A stretch of 64,000 bases of DNA from Muricauda sp. SCSIO 64092 (GCF_023016285.1 NZ_CP095413.1:5408501-5472500); one strand, 5' to 3'. Positions 27,526-36,818 are shown, counted from the first letter of the stretch. A program made the numbers and translations. Notes: generated by a model from the sequence alone, not told the origin.

Positions 27526-28527
27526 TTGAGGGTAGCTATCGCGATACTGAACTGGAACGGGGCCGAACTGTTGAAACGGTTCCTCCCGAGTGTTTTGGAA
27601 TTTTCCGAAGGTGCCGATATCTATGTTATAGACAATGCCTCCACCGATGATTCGATCAGTGTGCTCAAAGAGAGGTTTCCAGAGGTGCATGTGATCCAAA
27701 ATGACAAAAACCATGGATTCGCCGGAGGGTATAATCTTGGTCTCAAATCCATAGACGCCGATATTTATTGTCTGTTAAACTCTGATGTTAAGGTAACCAA
27801 AAACTGGTTGCCCCCGGTTTTGGAACAATTTAAAAACAACCGGGACCTCGCCATAGCCCAGCCCAAAATCCTGGATTTGAACAACCCGACCTATTTTGAG
27901 TATGCCGGGGCAGCGGGAGGCTTTATTGACAAGTTGGGCTATCCCTTTTGCAGGGGACGTATTTTCCAGGCATTGGAAAAAGACCTGGGACAGTACAACG
28001 ACATCAAGGAGGTTTTCTGGGCAACCGGAGCCTGTATGTTTATTAGAAGTGCTGTTTTTAAGGAGCTCCAAGGTTTTGATGATGATTATTTTGCGCATCA
28101 AGAAGAGATCGATCTTTGTTGGCGGGCAAAAAACAATGGACATGCCGTGTATTATGTTGGCCACAGTGAGGTGTTCCATATGGGAGGTTTTACATTAGAG
28201 AACTCCAATCCTTATAAAACCTTTCTAAACTTTAGAAATTCCCTGTATACCATCACCAAAAACCTGCCGGCTAAATCCGCTTATCCCATTTTATTTTTCC
28301 GTTTGGTGCTGGATGGCATCGCAGCACTTCGTTTTTTGGCCCAATTTAGGGCAAGGCACACATTTGCCATTCTTAAAGCGCACCTGAGTTTTTATCGCAA
28401 CTTTTCAATGATTTACCGAAAAAGGGAAAAGACTAATTTTTTGATAAAATACTATCCCGTGAAATCTATAGTATGGTCACACTTCGTACATCAGGTTAAC
28501 AACTATAACATTTTAGTAAAAGATTAA
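27526..28527 (+). CDS. Family 2 glycosyltransferase
   Basis: The 333-residue protein begins at a TTG (RVAIAILNWNGAELLKRFLPSV) and shows the GT-A fold: IYVIDNASTDDS, YCLLNSDVKVTKNWL (DxD-like site) and FWATGACMFIRSAVFKELQGFDDDYFAHQEEIDLCWRA. This is the pattern of rhamnosyl/galactofuranosyl-type GT2 enzymes. It should add a sugar to a surface polysaccharide or lipid carrier at the cytoplasmic face. The C-terminal ILFFRLVLDGIAALRFLAQF is a probable membrane-associated segment. It starts 12 bases after the HSDR_N gene and may share its transcript. Confidence 0.88.
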   Translation: MRVAIAILNWNGAELLKRFLPSVLEFSEGADIYVIDNASTDDSISVLKERFPEVHVIQNDKNHGFAGGYNLGLKSIDADIYCLLNSDVKVTKNWLPPVLEQFKNNRDLAIAQPKILDLNNPTYFEYAGAAGGFIDKLGYPFCRGRIFQALEKDLGQYNDIKEVFWATGACMFIRSAVFKELQGFDDDYFAHQEEIDLCWRAKNNGHAVYYVGHSEVFHMGGFTLENSNPYKTFLNFRNSLYTITKNLPAKSAYPILFFRLVLDGIAALRFLAQFRARHTFAILKAHLSFYRNFSMIYRKREKTNFLIKYYPVKSIVWSHFVHQVNNYNILVKD

Positions 28528-28560
28528 CGATAGAGAAATTTTGCCCAATCCGTTTTTATC

Positions 28561-28568
28561 TAATTTTG
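28561..28568 (+). promoter_or_regulatory. TAATTTTG -7 box for the OmpA-type lipoprotein
   Basis: TAATTTTG fits TAnnTTTG and lies 53 bases before the chosen ATG at 28622, giving a leader of about 45 bases. Confidence 0.5.
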
Positions 28569-28621
28569 GCGGAATAATTAGGAAAAATCGTATCTATTTA
28601 ACCATTGAAATATTTAGTATT

Positions 28622-29470
28622 ATGAAAAAAGTTTTTCTAGGGATGCTTGGTCTGGCCATTTTATTGAGCTCTTGTGTTTCCCAAAAAAAATATGCGGAAC
28701 TGGAGGCTAAGCATAAAGAAGCCCAGGATTTGTTGAACTCTGCTACTGTAAAACTCAATGATTGCCTGGAAGAAAGGGCAACGGCAACTTCAAAAATGAA
28801 GGCTTTGGAGGACCAAAACGCCTTCTTACGTGCCAACAACCAGGAATTGATCAATAATATGGGGGATTTGACCACCTTAACTGCGAAAGGGGCAGAAAAC
28901 CTTGAAAAATCATTGGAAAGCCTTCGCGAAAAGGATTTGACCATTAGAAGACTACAGGATGCCGTGACCCGAAGGGATTCCGTTAACCTTTCCTTGGTAC
29001 AGAGCCTTAAAGGCGTTTTGGGCAATTTGGATGATGAGGACATCGAAGTCAGTGTGGAAAAAGGTGTCGTTTTCGTATCCATTTCAGACAAGCTTTTGTT
29101 TAGAAGCGGTAGTTATAATGTTACAAATGCCGCCAAAGAAGTACTGGGCAAAGTAGCCAAGGTGGTAAACAACAAGCCCGATTTTGAATTTATGGTGGAA
29201 GGCCATACGGATGATGTGCCTTACCGAAGCGGCGTATTGTTGGACAACTGGGATTTGAGTGCCAAAAGGGCGACTTCAATCGTAAGGATACTTCAAAACG
29301 ATTATGGGGTCGATCCAAAACGAATGACTGCTGCCGGAAGGTCGGAATATATTCCTGTTTCAACTACCGAAAAGGCCAAAAACAGAAGGACACGTATAGT
29401 GGTACTTCCAAAATTGGATCAGTTCTATAGCATGATCGAGGAAGGAATGAAAGATTCTGCCATCAATTAG
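28622..29470 (+). CDS. OmpA-family lipoprotein
   Basis: The 282-residue protein has a lipoprotein signal (MKKVFLGMLGLAILLSSC), a coiled-coil stretch rich in E/K/L (about residues 25-130) and a C-terminal OmpA peptidoglycan-binding domain. The binding motif is complete: FMVEGHTDDVPYRSG, NWDLSAKRATSIVRIL, RMTAAGRSEYIPV and NRRTRIVVLPK, with the Asp and Arg that hold diaminopimelate. It should tether the outer membrane to the cell wall. A paralogue at 36811 lacks these residues. A bidirectional terminator follows. Confidence 0.9.
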   Translation: MKKVFLGMLGLAILLSSCVSQKKYAELEAKHKEAQDLLNSATVKLNDCLEERATATSKMKALEDQNAFLRANNQELINNMGDLTTLTAKGAENLEKSLESLREKDLTIRRLQDAVTRRDSVNLSLVQSLKGVLGNLDDEDIEVSVEKGVVFVSISDKLLFRSGSYNVTNAAKEVLGKVAKVVNNKPDFEFMVEGHTDDVPYRSGVLLDNWDLSAKRATSIVRILQNDYGVDPKRMTAAGRSEYIPVSTTEKAKNRRTRIVVLPKLDQFYSMIEEGMKDSAIN

Positions 29471-29496
29471 GATTCCTTCAGGACAAGTAAACAAAA

Positions 29497-29521
29497 AGGG
29501 CGGTCAATTGACCGTCTTTTT
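29497..29521. terminator. Bidirectional terminator
   Basis: A perfect 14-base palindrome CGGTCAATTGACCG (29501-29514) is flanked by an A-run on the left and a T-run on the right, between two converging genes. Confidence 0.85.
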
Positions 29522-29524
29522 TGT

Positions 29525-30145
29525 TTAAAAAATATCGATGGAACCCTTTCCTTCCCTTAGGATCAAGGGTTCCCCATCGGAAAGGTCAACAATGGTAGAG
29601 GCCACATTATCCCCATATCCCCCATCAATCACAATATCCACAAGATTTTGCCATTTCTCAAAAATAAGTTCGGGATCTGTGGTATACTCCAGGACATCAT
29701 CCTCGTCATGTATGGAAGTTGAAACAATGGGATTTCCTAGGGCCTTCACCAAACTGATGACAATAGCATTGTTTGGCACACGAATCCCTACCGTTTTCTT
29801 TTTTTTGAAATCCTTTGGAAGATTGTTGTTGCCGGGCAATACAAAAGTGTAAGGGCCGGGAAGGGCCCGCTTCAATATCTTAAAGGTAGCCGTATCTATT
29901 TGCCGCACATAGTCCGAAAGATTACTTAAATCCGCACAAACAAAGGACCAATTGGCCTTGGATAATTTTACGCCCTTGATACGGGCAATTTTTTCCAGGG
30001 CCTTTGTATTCGTAATATCGCAACCCAAACCATAAACCGTGTCCGTTGGGTAAATAATCAGTCCTCCTTTTTTAAGAACGGATACTACTTCGACAACTTT
30101 TTTAGGGTCCGGATTTTCTTCATACAACCTAATGAACCTAGCCAC
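29525..30145 (-). CDS. Sua5/YciO/YrdC-family threonylcarbamoyl-AMP synthase-like protein
   Basis: The 206-residue cytosolic protein shows the YrdC-fold signature GGLIIYPTDTVYGLGCDITN, then KGVKLSKANWSFVCADLS and RALPGPYTFVLPG, with VGIRVPNN and IVSTSIH. The KGxxxxxP loop of Sua5/TsaC is changed here to KGVKLSKAN, which is closer to the YciO branch. Family members make threonylcarbamoyl-AMP for tRNA t6A modification, but YciO activity is weak. The C-terminal Sua5 domain is absent. Whether it is the main t6A enzyme cannot be decided from this window. Confidence 0.85.
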   Translation of the reverse strand: MARFIRLYEENPDPKKVVEVVSVLKKGGLIIYPTDTVYGLGCDITNTKALEKIARIKGVKLSKANWSFVCADLSNLSDYVRQIDTATFKILKRALPGPYTFVLPGNNNLPKDFKKKKTVGIRVPNNAIVISLVKALGNPIVSTSIHDEDDVLEYTTDPELIFEKWQNLVDIVIDGGYGDNVASTIVDLSDGEPLILREGKGSIDIF

Positions 30146-30238
30146 AAATTTCCAAATTTAGAATTGTACGTTTTTTATTACAGATCATATACTTTAATCA
30201 TTTTACAATCGTTTTTAGATTGTCCCAAATGAATCATT

Positions 30239-32065
30239 ATGAACAGTATTAGGGGAAGAATACTACTAGCTTTTTTAGCCTTAAGCTTATTGGTAACCCC
30301 TTTCGTAATTTTTTCGTACAGCTCCTATAAAAAGGTCAATAGGGCAAAGTACTTTAAAGAGCAGGTCGTTTTTTTCAATATTAACCGCTTAAAAGCGGCC
30401 AGTGCATTCTCCAATGTCCTTGATACTGATACTAAGATAGATTCTTTTTACCTATCTGGAACCACAAAAAACCTGAAACGTTACAAAAACTACGTAAGGG
30501 TTGCGGATGATGCCCTCCGGGAAGTAAAATCGTCCGAATTTTCACAGGATACCATTGTAGGTGGACGGCTTGATGCCATCCAGAAGAATATTGCAGCACT
30601 ACAATCCATAATAGATACCGTACTTGCATTACAAGTAAAAAGGGGATTCAAGGATTTTGGCCTTGAAGGGAACATGAGGAAACACATTCATAGCCTCGAA
30701 AATGTTGACGGCATTACCTTGGCCGAAAACCTGATGTTGCGCAGACACGAAAAAGATTTTTTTCTCAGGGACGATCCCATCTATACCCAATTGTTAAATA
30801 GAAAATCAGATTCCATTATACAAAGGATGTCCGCAAATACCGAAAAAAATCAAAAATCAATAGACGTCCTTAAAAACTACCAGGAGAGTTTTAATGCCAT
30901 TGTATCCCTCGAGCGCGAAATAGGAAACGAGAACAGGGGATATGTAAGGGAAATCTATGTTTTGAACCAAAGGTTGGACCATGGGATAAACCAGCTCTAT
31001 CAAATAGTGGATACCAATCTGCAGCTATTGACCAATAGTATCCGTTCGTACATCGTGCTCTTTTTTGTCATTACGGTCGTTTTTGCAATCCTCTTCAGTA
31101 TCTTTTTCTCAGGGCATATCGCCATTCCCTTGCAGCGTTTGGTAACGGACATGGACTATATAACGGAAAAAAACTTTGAAGGGGGGCTAATGGTACAACC
31201 GGGAATAAATGTAAGTGAAATCAATAGGCTTACCTCTACCTATAATTCGCTGATTGCAAAAATACGCCATCAAATCGTTGACCTTAATGAAAACAATAAA
31301 GCCCTCAATGGATTGAATGTAAAGCTTAAGGAGTCGGAAGAGGAATTAAAGGAAGCTTCTAGGGTAAAGGACAAATTTTTCTCCATAATCTCCCATGACC
31401 TAAGGGGACATACCGGTAATGTACTTTCTTTGGCCAAAATTCTTGACGAGGAATCTACCTTAAGTGAAAAAGAAAAAACGGTTTTCACCAAGTATTTGGT
31501 GGATTCCTCCCAAAACCTTCAACTTTTATTGGATAATCTGCTCAACTGGGCCAAGACTCAAATGAACGATCATGATATGTCCAAAAAAGCGTTCCACGTA
31601 AGCAAGCTTATCGAGGGCAACATGACACTGTTCAAGGACAATGCTCAGCGAAAGGGTATCGTTATGGAATTTGAACAAAGTAAGGTCTCAAAGGCATTTG
31701 CCGATAAGGACATGATGGATTTTGTGATACGGAACCTTCTTTCCAATGCATTGAAGTTCACTACCAAAGGAGATACGGTAACATTCCGTATTTCGGAAAA
31801 GGACAATTTTATAGTGATCAGTATTTCCGATACTGGAGTGGGAATGACCAAAAAACAAATGGATACCCTGATGAACGCCAATACGGAAGGCTATACCACC
31901 AAAGGAACACAGAACGAAATCGGAACCGGACTTGGCTTTTCCATTTGTAAGGATTTTGTGGAGAGAAATGGGGGTAAAATCAATATTTCCTCTGAGCGTG
32001 GTACAGGTAGTGTTTTTTCGTTTACGGTTCCCACCAGCCTAACCCGTGAAAGCATTCTTTCTTAG
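30239..32065 (+). CDS. Membrane sensor histidine kinase
   Basis: The 608-residue protein has a first membrane segment (LLAFLALSLLVTPFVIFSYSS), an extracytoplasmic helical sensor of about 230 residues, and a second segment (YIVLFFVITVVFAILFSIFF). A HAMP-like linker, a short coiled coil, the HisKA box FFSIISHDLRGHTGNVLSLAKIL with the phospho-accepting His, and the ATPase parts NLLSNALKFT, DTGVGM and GTGLGFSICKDFV follow. No response regulator is adjacent, so it is an orphan in this window. Its end overlaps the converging uvrD end by 4 bases. The signal is unknown. Confidence 0.92.
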   Translation: MNSIRGRILLAFLALSLLVTPFVIFSYSSYKKVNRAKYFKEQVVFFNINRLKAASAFSNVLDTDTKIDSFYLSGTTKNLKRYKNYVRVADDALREVKSSEFSQDTIVGGRLDAIQKNIAALQSIIDTVLALQVKRGFKDFGLEGNMRKHIHSLENVDGITLAENLMLRRHEKDFFLRDDPIYTQLLNRKSDSIIQRMSANTEKNQKSIDVLKNYQESFNAIVSLEREIGNENRGYVREIYVLNQRLDHGINQLYQIVDTNLQLLTNSIRSYIVLFFVITVVFAILFSIFFSGHIAIPLQRLVTDMDYITEKNFEGGLMVQPGINVSEINRLTSTYNSLIAKIRHQIVDLNENNKALNGLNVKLKESEEELKEASRVKDKFFSIISHDLRGHTGNVLSLAKILDEESTLSEKEKTVFTKYLVDSSQNLQLLLDNLLNWAKTQMNDHDMSKKAFHVSKLIEGNMTLFKDNAQRKGIVMEFEQSKVSKAFADKDMMDFVIRNLLSNALKFTTKGDTVTFRISEKDNFIVISISDTGVGMTKKQMDTLMNANTEGYTTKGTQNEIGTGLGFSICKDFVERNGGKINISSERGTGSVFSFTVPTSLTRESILS

Positions 32066-34386
32066 CCATCGATCACCTCTAATTTCGCAAAGCGCAGCAG
32101 CAATTTCTTCACGTCCCCCCTTTCGAACTGTATTTCCGCTTTTTTGTCGTTTCCAACCCCCTCTATTTTCAGTACTTTGCCCTTTCCAAAACGAGTGTGG
32201 TTCACCACGCTGCCGATAGCCAAATCCGGTGTTTCGGAAGAGGTGTGATCCGGGTTGCCAAGATTTGGTTTTAACTTTCTAAGTTTCCTTAATTGGTTTT
32301 CCGAAGGTTTGGGACCGGAAGGGGGTGTTCCATTTTTAGGTTTTACTTGACGCAACTTGCTTTTATCCACTTCTCCCCAAATATCATTGCCAATTAGGGA
32401 TTTATAGCGATAGCTGTCGGTAATGGGGGTTAGATTTTCAATATATTGTTCATCCATCTCTTCCAAAAACCGACTGGGTTCGGCATCAATCAATTTTCCC
32501 CAACGATACCGATTGCGCGTGTAGGTAAGATACGCCTGTTTTTCGGCCCTGGTCAAAGCCACATAAAAGAGGCGGCGTTCCTCTTCCAATTCACTTCGGG
32601 TATTCATGCTCATGGCCGAGGGGAACAAATCTTCTTCCATCCCAACGATATAAACAAAGGGAAATTCCAATCCTTTGGCCAGGTGAATGGTCATCAAAGC
32701 CACCCTATCGTCATCGCCAATGTCCTTATCCATATCGGTCGCCAATGCTACATCTTCCAAAAATTCGGTAAGACTGCCCGTGGCCTCTGCCAATTCCTTC
32801 TGACCTTCCACAAAATCCTGGATACCATTGAGCAATTCCTCTATATTTTCCAATCGTCCTATACCCTCTGGCGTGCCGTCCTTCTTAAATTCCAACAACA
32901 GTCCCGTCTTTTTGGCCACGTGTTCCGCAAGGACAAAGGCGTCTGCGCTTTCGTTCAGGATTTGGAAGCTCTTGATCATGGTAACAAAATCCCCAAGTTT
33001 GTTTTTGGTACCAGAATTGATCTTCAAGTCCAGCTTATCCAAACGCTCCATGACCTCAAAAATCGAACGGTCGTAATGGTTGGCGGCAACGGTCAATTTG
33101 TCCACGGTAGTTTGTCCAATACCCCTGGACGGGAAGTTAATGACCCGTTTTAAAGCCTCTTCGTCCTTGGGGTTTACTACCAATCTTAAATAGGCAAGAA
33201 CATCCTTTATTTCCTTCCGTTGGTAAAATGAAAGCCCGCCGTAAATGCGATAGGGAATATCCTTTTTTCTCAGGGCATCTTCAATTGCCCTGGATTGTGA
33301 ATTGGTTCGATACAAAACCGCAAACGCCCCATTTCCAAGTTGTTGTTGCATTTTGTTCTCAAAAATGGAACTGGCTACATATCGACCCTCTTCGGCATCC
33401 GTATCACTTCGATGTATTTTTATTTTGTTACCATCATCATTGGCCGTCCATACCACCTTCTCCAATTGGTTTTTGTTTTTGGCGATAATGGAATTGGCGG
33501 CATTGACAATGTTTTTTGTGGAACGGTAGTTTTGTTCCAGACGGTATACGCCAACATCATCATAATCCCTTTGGAAATTGAGGATGTTACTGATATTGGC
33601 ACCACGGAATGAGTAAATACTTTGAGCATCATCCCCCACCACACAAATGTTTTGATAGCGGTCCGCCAATGCCCTAACAATCAGGTATTGCGAGTGATTG
33701 GTGTCCTGATACTCATCCACCAATATGTATTTAAACCGTTCCTGATACTTCATGAGCACTTCCGGAAAACGGTTCAGCAGTTCATTGGTACGCAGCAACA
33801 GATCGTCAAAATCCATGGCTCCCGCCTTAAAACAACGATTTACATAGTTTTGATAAATCTCGCCCATCCTCGGACGCTTGGCCATGGCATCCCCTTCCAT
33901 CAATTCAGGATTTTGAAAATACGCCTTAACCGTGATCAAGCTATTCTTATAGGAAGAAATCCTGTTTTGGATTTGTTTGTACTTGTAAATATCCTTGTCC
34001 AGGCCCATTTCCTTAATAATGGAAGCAATCAAACGTTGGGAATCCTGGGTATCGTAAATGGTGAAGTTGCTTGGAAAGCCCAATTTATCACCATCATACC
34101 GCAACAAGCGGGCAAAAATGGAATGGAAGGTACCCATCCAAAGGTTTTTAGCTTCGGAGGCACCTACAATATCGGCAATACGCTTTTTCATCTCTCGTGC
34201 CGCTTTGTTGGTAAAGGTCAATGCCAAAATATTAAAGGAATCCACCCCTTGCTCCATTAAATGCGCAATACGATAGGTCAATACCCTGGTTTTTCCGGAA
34301 CCGGCACCAGCTATGACCATGAGTGGTCCCTCCTTGTGTAGCACAGGACTCCGTTGGGCATCATTTAGTTCATCCAGATATGACAT
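32062..34386 (-). CDS. uvrD: UvrD/PcrA-type DNA helicase
   Basis: The 774-residue superfamily 1 helicase unwinds DNA 3' to 5' in excision and mismatch repair. The motifs are in order: Walker A AGAGSGKTRVL, Ia LTFTNKAAREMKKRI, II LVDEYQDTN, III VVGDDAQSIYSFRGA, IV YRSTKNI, V VALMTIHLAKGLEFPFVYIVG and VI ALTRAEKQAYL. The C-terminus ends with the Tudor-like module (IGSVVNHTRFGKGKVLKIEG). Motifs and length are typical. The downstream 3' end overlaps the histidine kinase end by 4 bases. Confidence 0.94.
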   Translation of the reverse strand: MSYLDELNDAQRSPVLHKEGPLMVIAGAGSGKTRVLTYRIAHLMEQGVDSFNILALTFTNKAAREMKKRIADIVGASEAKNLWMGTFHSIFARLLRYDGDKLGFPSNFTIYDTQDSQRLIASIIKEMGLDKDIYKYKQIQNRISSYKNSLITVKAYFQNPELMEGDAMAKRPRMGEIYQNYVNRCFKAGAMDFDDLLLRTNELLNRFPEVLMKYQERFKYILVDEYQDTNHSQYLIVRALADRYQNICVVGDDAQSIYSFRGANISNILNFQRDYDDVGVYRLEQNYRSTKNIVNAANSIIAKNKNQLEKVVWTANDDGNKIKIHRSDTDAEEGRYVASSIFENKMQQQLGNGAFAVLYRTNSQSRAIEDALRKKDIPYRIYGGLSFYQRKEIKDVLAYLRLVVNPKDEEALKRVINFPSRGIGQTTVDKLTVAANHYDRSIFEVMERLDKLDLKINSGTKNKLGDFVTMIKSFQILNESADAFVLAEHVAKKTGLLLEFKKDGTPEGIGRLENIEELLNGIQDFVEGQKELAEATGSLTEFLEDVALATDMDKDIGDDDRVALMTIHLAKGLEFPFVYIVGMEEDLFPSAMSMNTRSELEEERRLFYVALTRAEKQAYLTYTRNRYRWGKLIDAEPSRFLEEMDEQYIENLTPITDSYRYKSLIGNDIWGEVDKSKLRQVKPKNGTPPSGPKPSENQLRKLRKLKPNLGNPDHTSSETPDLAIGSVVNHTRFGKGKVLKIEGVGNDKKAEIQFERGDVKKLLLRFAKLEVIDG

Positions 34387-34500
34387 TGATCCTTCCTTAA
34401 ACTGAAAAGGTGAAATTAGCCATTAATTGGAGTTTCGAAAAATGTAACCTTCATTATTTTTAAACAGTCGATGTGAGCCTAAGAATTTCGGGGAGCTCTG

Positions 34501-34612
34501 GTTGAGGGTTAAAGGTTGAGGGTTAAAGGTTGAGGGTTAAAGGTTAAAGGTTAAAGGTTAAAGGTTAAAGGTTAAAGGTTAAAGGTTAAAGGTTAAAGGT
34601 TAAAGGTTAAGG
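34501..34612. repeat. 7-bp tandem array, 16 units of GTTRARG
   Basis: Sixteen contiguous 7-base units: GTTGAGG and GTTAAAG alternate in units 1-6, then GTTAAAG is repeated perfectly nine times, and the last unit is GTTAAGG. The array lies in the 390-bp gap between the divergent uvrD and DsrE genes. Length is not a coding-safe multiple of three per unit, and no ORF runs through. Perfect short repeats of this kind often vary in copy number. Confidence 0.9.
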
Positions 34613-34644
34613 GTCAGGAATTAGGATGCACAATGGGACAAGTG

Positions 34645-34721
34645 TTGTGTCTCATATCTTATATCTCATATCTTATGTCTTCCGTCTTGACTCTTGATTC
34701 TCGGTTCTTGTCTCTTGCAGC
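34645..34721. repeat. Degenerate 7-bp array, 10 units of TYNNNTC
   Basis: Ten successive 7-base units begin T-T or T-C and end T-C, while the three middle bases vary: TTGTGTC, TCATATC, TTATATC, TCATATC, TTATGTC, TTCCGTC, TTGACTC, TTGATTC, TCGGTTC, TTGTCTC. A decayed eleventh, TTGCAGC, follows. Phase is kept over 70 bases. It starts 33 bases after the perfect array at 34501-34612 and ends 57 bases before the DsrE-family start codon. Confidence 0.8.
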
Positions 34722-34777
34722 ACCATGGTCCTGCCCCATGATGGTTCATTTGAATTCCATTTAATATCTTAGGCACC

Positions 34778-35317
34778 ATGAAACCTTTACTTCCCGTTAT
34801 TGTACTTAGTATGCTCTTGATGTATACCGGAAAAGCCCAGGAAAAGAAAACCGGTCCCATAATTAAGGACTATGGAAAGGTGTGGCCCATTACATCCCCA
34901 GATTATAAAATTGAAGCGGATGCCGAATTCAAGGTGGTATTTGATATCATGGACAGTCCAGAAGATACCTCTAAACGCAACGGAAGTATTGAAACGGCCG
35001 CCCGTTTTTTGAATATGCATGCCCAAAGTGGTATGTCTCCCGAAAACATGAAAGTTGCCCTGGTAGTACACAATAAGGCTTCCAAGGATATCATCACCAA
35101 CCAAGCCTATCAAAAACGTTTTGGGGTGGACAATCCCAATGCCGAAATGGTGCAGCAATTGCTGGATGCCGGGGTCGAATTTATTTTTTGTGGACAATCA
35201 TCACTATCCCGAAATTTTCCGAGACAGGAAACCATGGAAGGCGTGCAACTTTCCCTCTCGGCAATGACAGCCCTAATACAGTTACAAAACCATGGGTATC
35301 GCCTGATAAAATTTTAA
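34778..35317 (+). CDS. Secreted DsrE/DsrF-like protein
   Basis: The 179-residue protein has a signal peptide (MKPLLPVIVLSMLLMYTGKAQ) and a DsrE-like Rossmann domain: FKVVFDIMDSPED, AARFLNMHAQSG, VALVVHNKASKDI, then LLDAGVEFIFCGQSSLSRNF. A cysteine in the FCGQS segment matches the region where DsrE relatives have a reactive Cys. Known relatives handle sulfur as protein persulfides; the secreted type has no assigned role. It stands 10 bases before an M20 hydrolase and follows the two 7-bp arrays. Confidence 0.8.
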   Translation: MKPLLPVIVLSMLLMYTGKAQEKKTGPIIKDYGKVWPITSPDYKIEADAEFKVVFDIMDSPEDTSKRNGSIETAARFLNMHAQSGMSPENMKVALVVHNKASKDIITNQAYQKRFGVDNPNAEMVQQLLDAGVEFIFCGQSSLSRNFPRQETMEGVQLSLSAMTALIQLQNHGYRLIKF

Positions 35318-35327
35318 ACACTTGATT

Positions 35328-36608
35328 ATGAAAATTAAAACTACCGTACTGTTATCCTTCTTTTCATTAATGGCATTCGCGCAGGGACCAAATCTTGAAG
35401 ACGATTATAAGGCCGTTGAACCCAAAGTAATCGAATGGCGGCATGACATCCATCAAAATCCGGAACTGGGGAACAGGGAATTCAGGACTGCGGAAAAAAT
35501 TGCCAATCATTTGAGGTCCCTGGGGATTGAACTCACCACAGGGGTAGCACATACCGGGGTCGTTGGGGTCCTAAAAGGGAACAAACCCGGTAAGGTGGTG
35601 GGCCTGCGTGCCGATATTGATGCACTTCCCGTAACCGAACGCAATGACCTGCCCTTTAAATCTACGGTCACTTCAGAATTTTTAGGGGAAAAAGTAGGTG
35701 TAATGCACGCCTGCGGACATGATACCCATACCGCCATCCTTATGGGTGTTGCCGAAGTATTATCCAAGAATAAGAACCAAATCAATGGGACGGTAAAATT
35801 CATTTTTCAACCTGCAGAAGAAGGGCCACCTCCCGGGGAAGAAGGTGGAGCCTTATTGATGGTAAAGGAAGGAGTACTAAAAAATCCTGATGTGGATGCC
35901 ATATTTGGATTGCACATTAACTCCCAAACACCGGTTGGAACCATTCGATATAAAGCAGGGGGCACCATGGCCGCCGCACAGAGTTTTACCATAACGGTAA
36001 AGGGGAAGCAAAGTCATGGTTCACAACCCTGGTCTGGTGTTGACCCCATTTTGATAAGTGCAAAAATTATAGATGGGTTACAGACCATTATAAGTCGGGA
36101 GGCCAATTTGACCAATGAAGCTGCGGTCATTACCGTAGGTAAAATTAAAAGCGGGGTCCGGTTCAATATCATTCCGGAATCGGCTGAAATGATCGGTACC
36201 ATACGAACTTTGGATTATGACATGAAAGATCACATCAACAAGCGGATGAAGGAGATGGTGTCCACTATCGCCAAGGCATATGGTGGAGAGGCCACTTGTG
36301 AAATCAAGGATGCTACGGATATAACGTTCAACGACCCGGATTTAGTGGCCCAGATGTTACCCACTTTACAGCGCGTGGCTGGTAAGGAAAATGTGGTGAA
36401 CGGCAAAGCTGTTACTGGAGCGGAGGATTTCTCCTATTTTCAACGGGAAGTCCCCGGGTTTTACTTTTTTCTGGGCGGAATGACCCCAGGGAATACCACA
36501 CCCTATCCGCACCATACCCCGGATTTTAAAATTGACGATGCCGGGATGCAATTAGGAGTAAAAGCCATGACCGAGCTTACCCTGGATTATTTGAATGCAG
36601 GGAAATAA
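35328..36608 (+). CDS. Secreted M20D amidohydrolase
   Basis: The 426-residue protein has a signal peptide (MKIKTTVLLSFFSLMAFAQ) and an M20D metal hydrolase fold. Metal ligands are seen in MHACGHDTHT and FQPAEEG, followed by GLHINSQTPVG, the lid domain (KGKQSHGSQPWSGVDPI) and TGAEDFSYF with the last ligand set. The family cleaves N-acyl amino acids, aminobenzoyl-glutamate or indole conjugates. Because it is exported, it probably works on external acylated amino acids. The ATG at 35328 is preferred to an upstream TTG. It forms a pair with the DsrE-like gene. Confidence 0.9.
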   Translation: MKIKTTVLLSFFSLMAFAQGPNLEDDYKAVEPKVIEWRHDIHQNPELGNREFRTAEKIANHLRSLGIELTTGVAHTGVVGVLKGNKPGKVVGLRADIDALPVTERNDLPFKSTVTSEFLGEKVGVMHACGHDTHTAILMGVAEVLSKNKNQINGTVKFIFQPAEEGPPPGEEGGALLMVKEGVLKNPDVDAIFGLHINSQTPVGTIRYKAGGTMAAAQSFTITVKGKQSHGSQPWSGVDPILISAKIIDGLQTIISREANLTNEAAVITVGKIKSGVRFNIIPESAEMIGTIRTLDYDMKDHINKRMKEMVSTIAKAYGGEATCEIKDATDITFNDPDLVAQMLPTLQRVAGKENVVNGKAVTGAEDFSYFQREVPGFYFFLGGMTPGNTTPYPHHTPDFKIDDAGMQLGVKAMTELTLDYLNAGK

Positions 36609-36665
36609 TATTGTTGTGTTGGACAAAATCAATAGGCAGCATATGGACGTCCCTACCAATTTACA

Positions 36666-36818
36666 ATGAAAGATATTCAAGTAAAGGTAGATGATGACTA
36701 TCTTAGCAGCGATTTAATGTCCGTTTACGGTTACGAAAAAACATGGGTACCGTTTAAATCCACAAAGGATTTGTTGAACTGTCCCCACCTAGACGGTAAA
36801 ACCAAAGCTTATGCATAA
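36666..36818 (+). CDS. Unrecognised 50-residue ORF overlapping the next gene
   Basis: A complete frame of 50 codons (MKDIQVKVDDDYLSSDLMSV… to …HLDGKTKAYA) lies between the M20 gene and the OmpA-like gene. Its last bases ATGCATAA contain both its own stop and the start codon of the next gene (8-base overlap), a sign of translational coupling. Composition is acidic and soluble, with no signal or membrane segment and one Cys. I do not recognise it. The codon use looks like the neighbours. It is below the usual size limit of gene callers. Confidence 0.5.
   Translation: MKDIQVKVDDDYLSSDLMSVYGYEKTWVPFKSTKDLLNCPHLDGKTKAYA

Noticed and set aside
30239..32065. Two-component system with a partner regulator
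   Set aside because: No response regulator gene lies next to the kinase.
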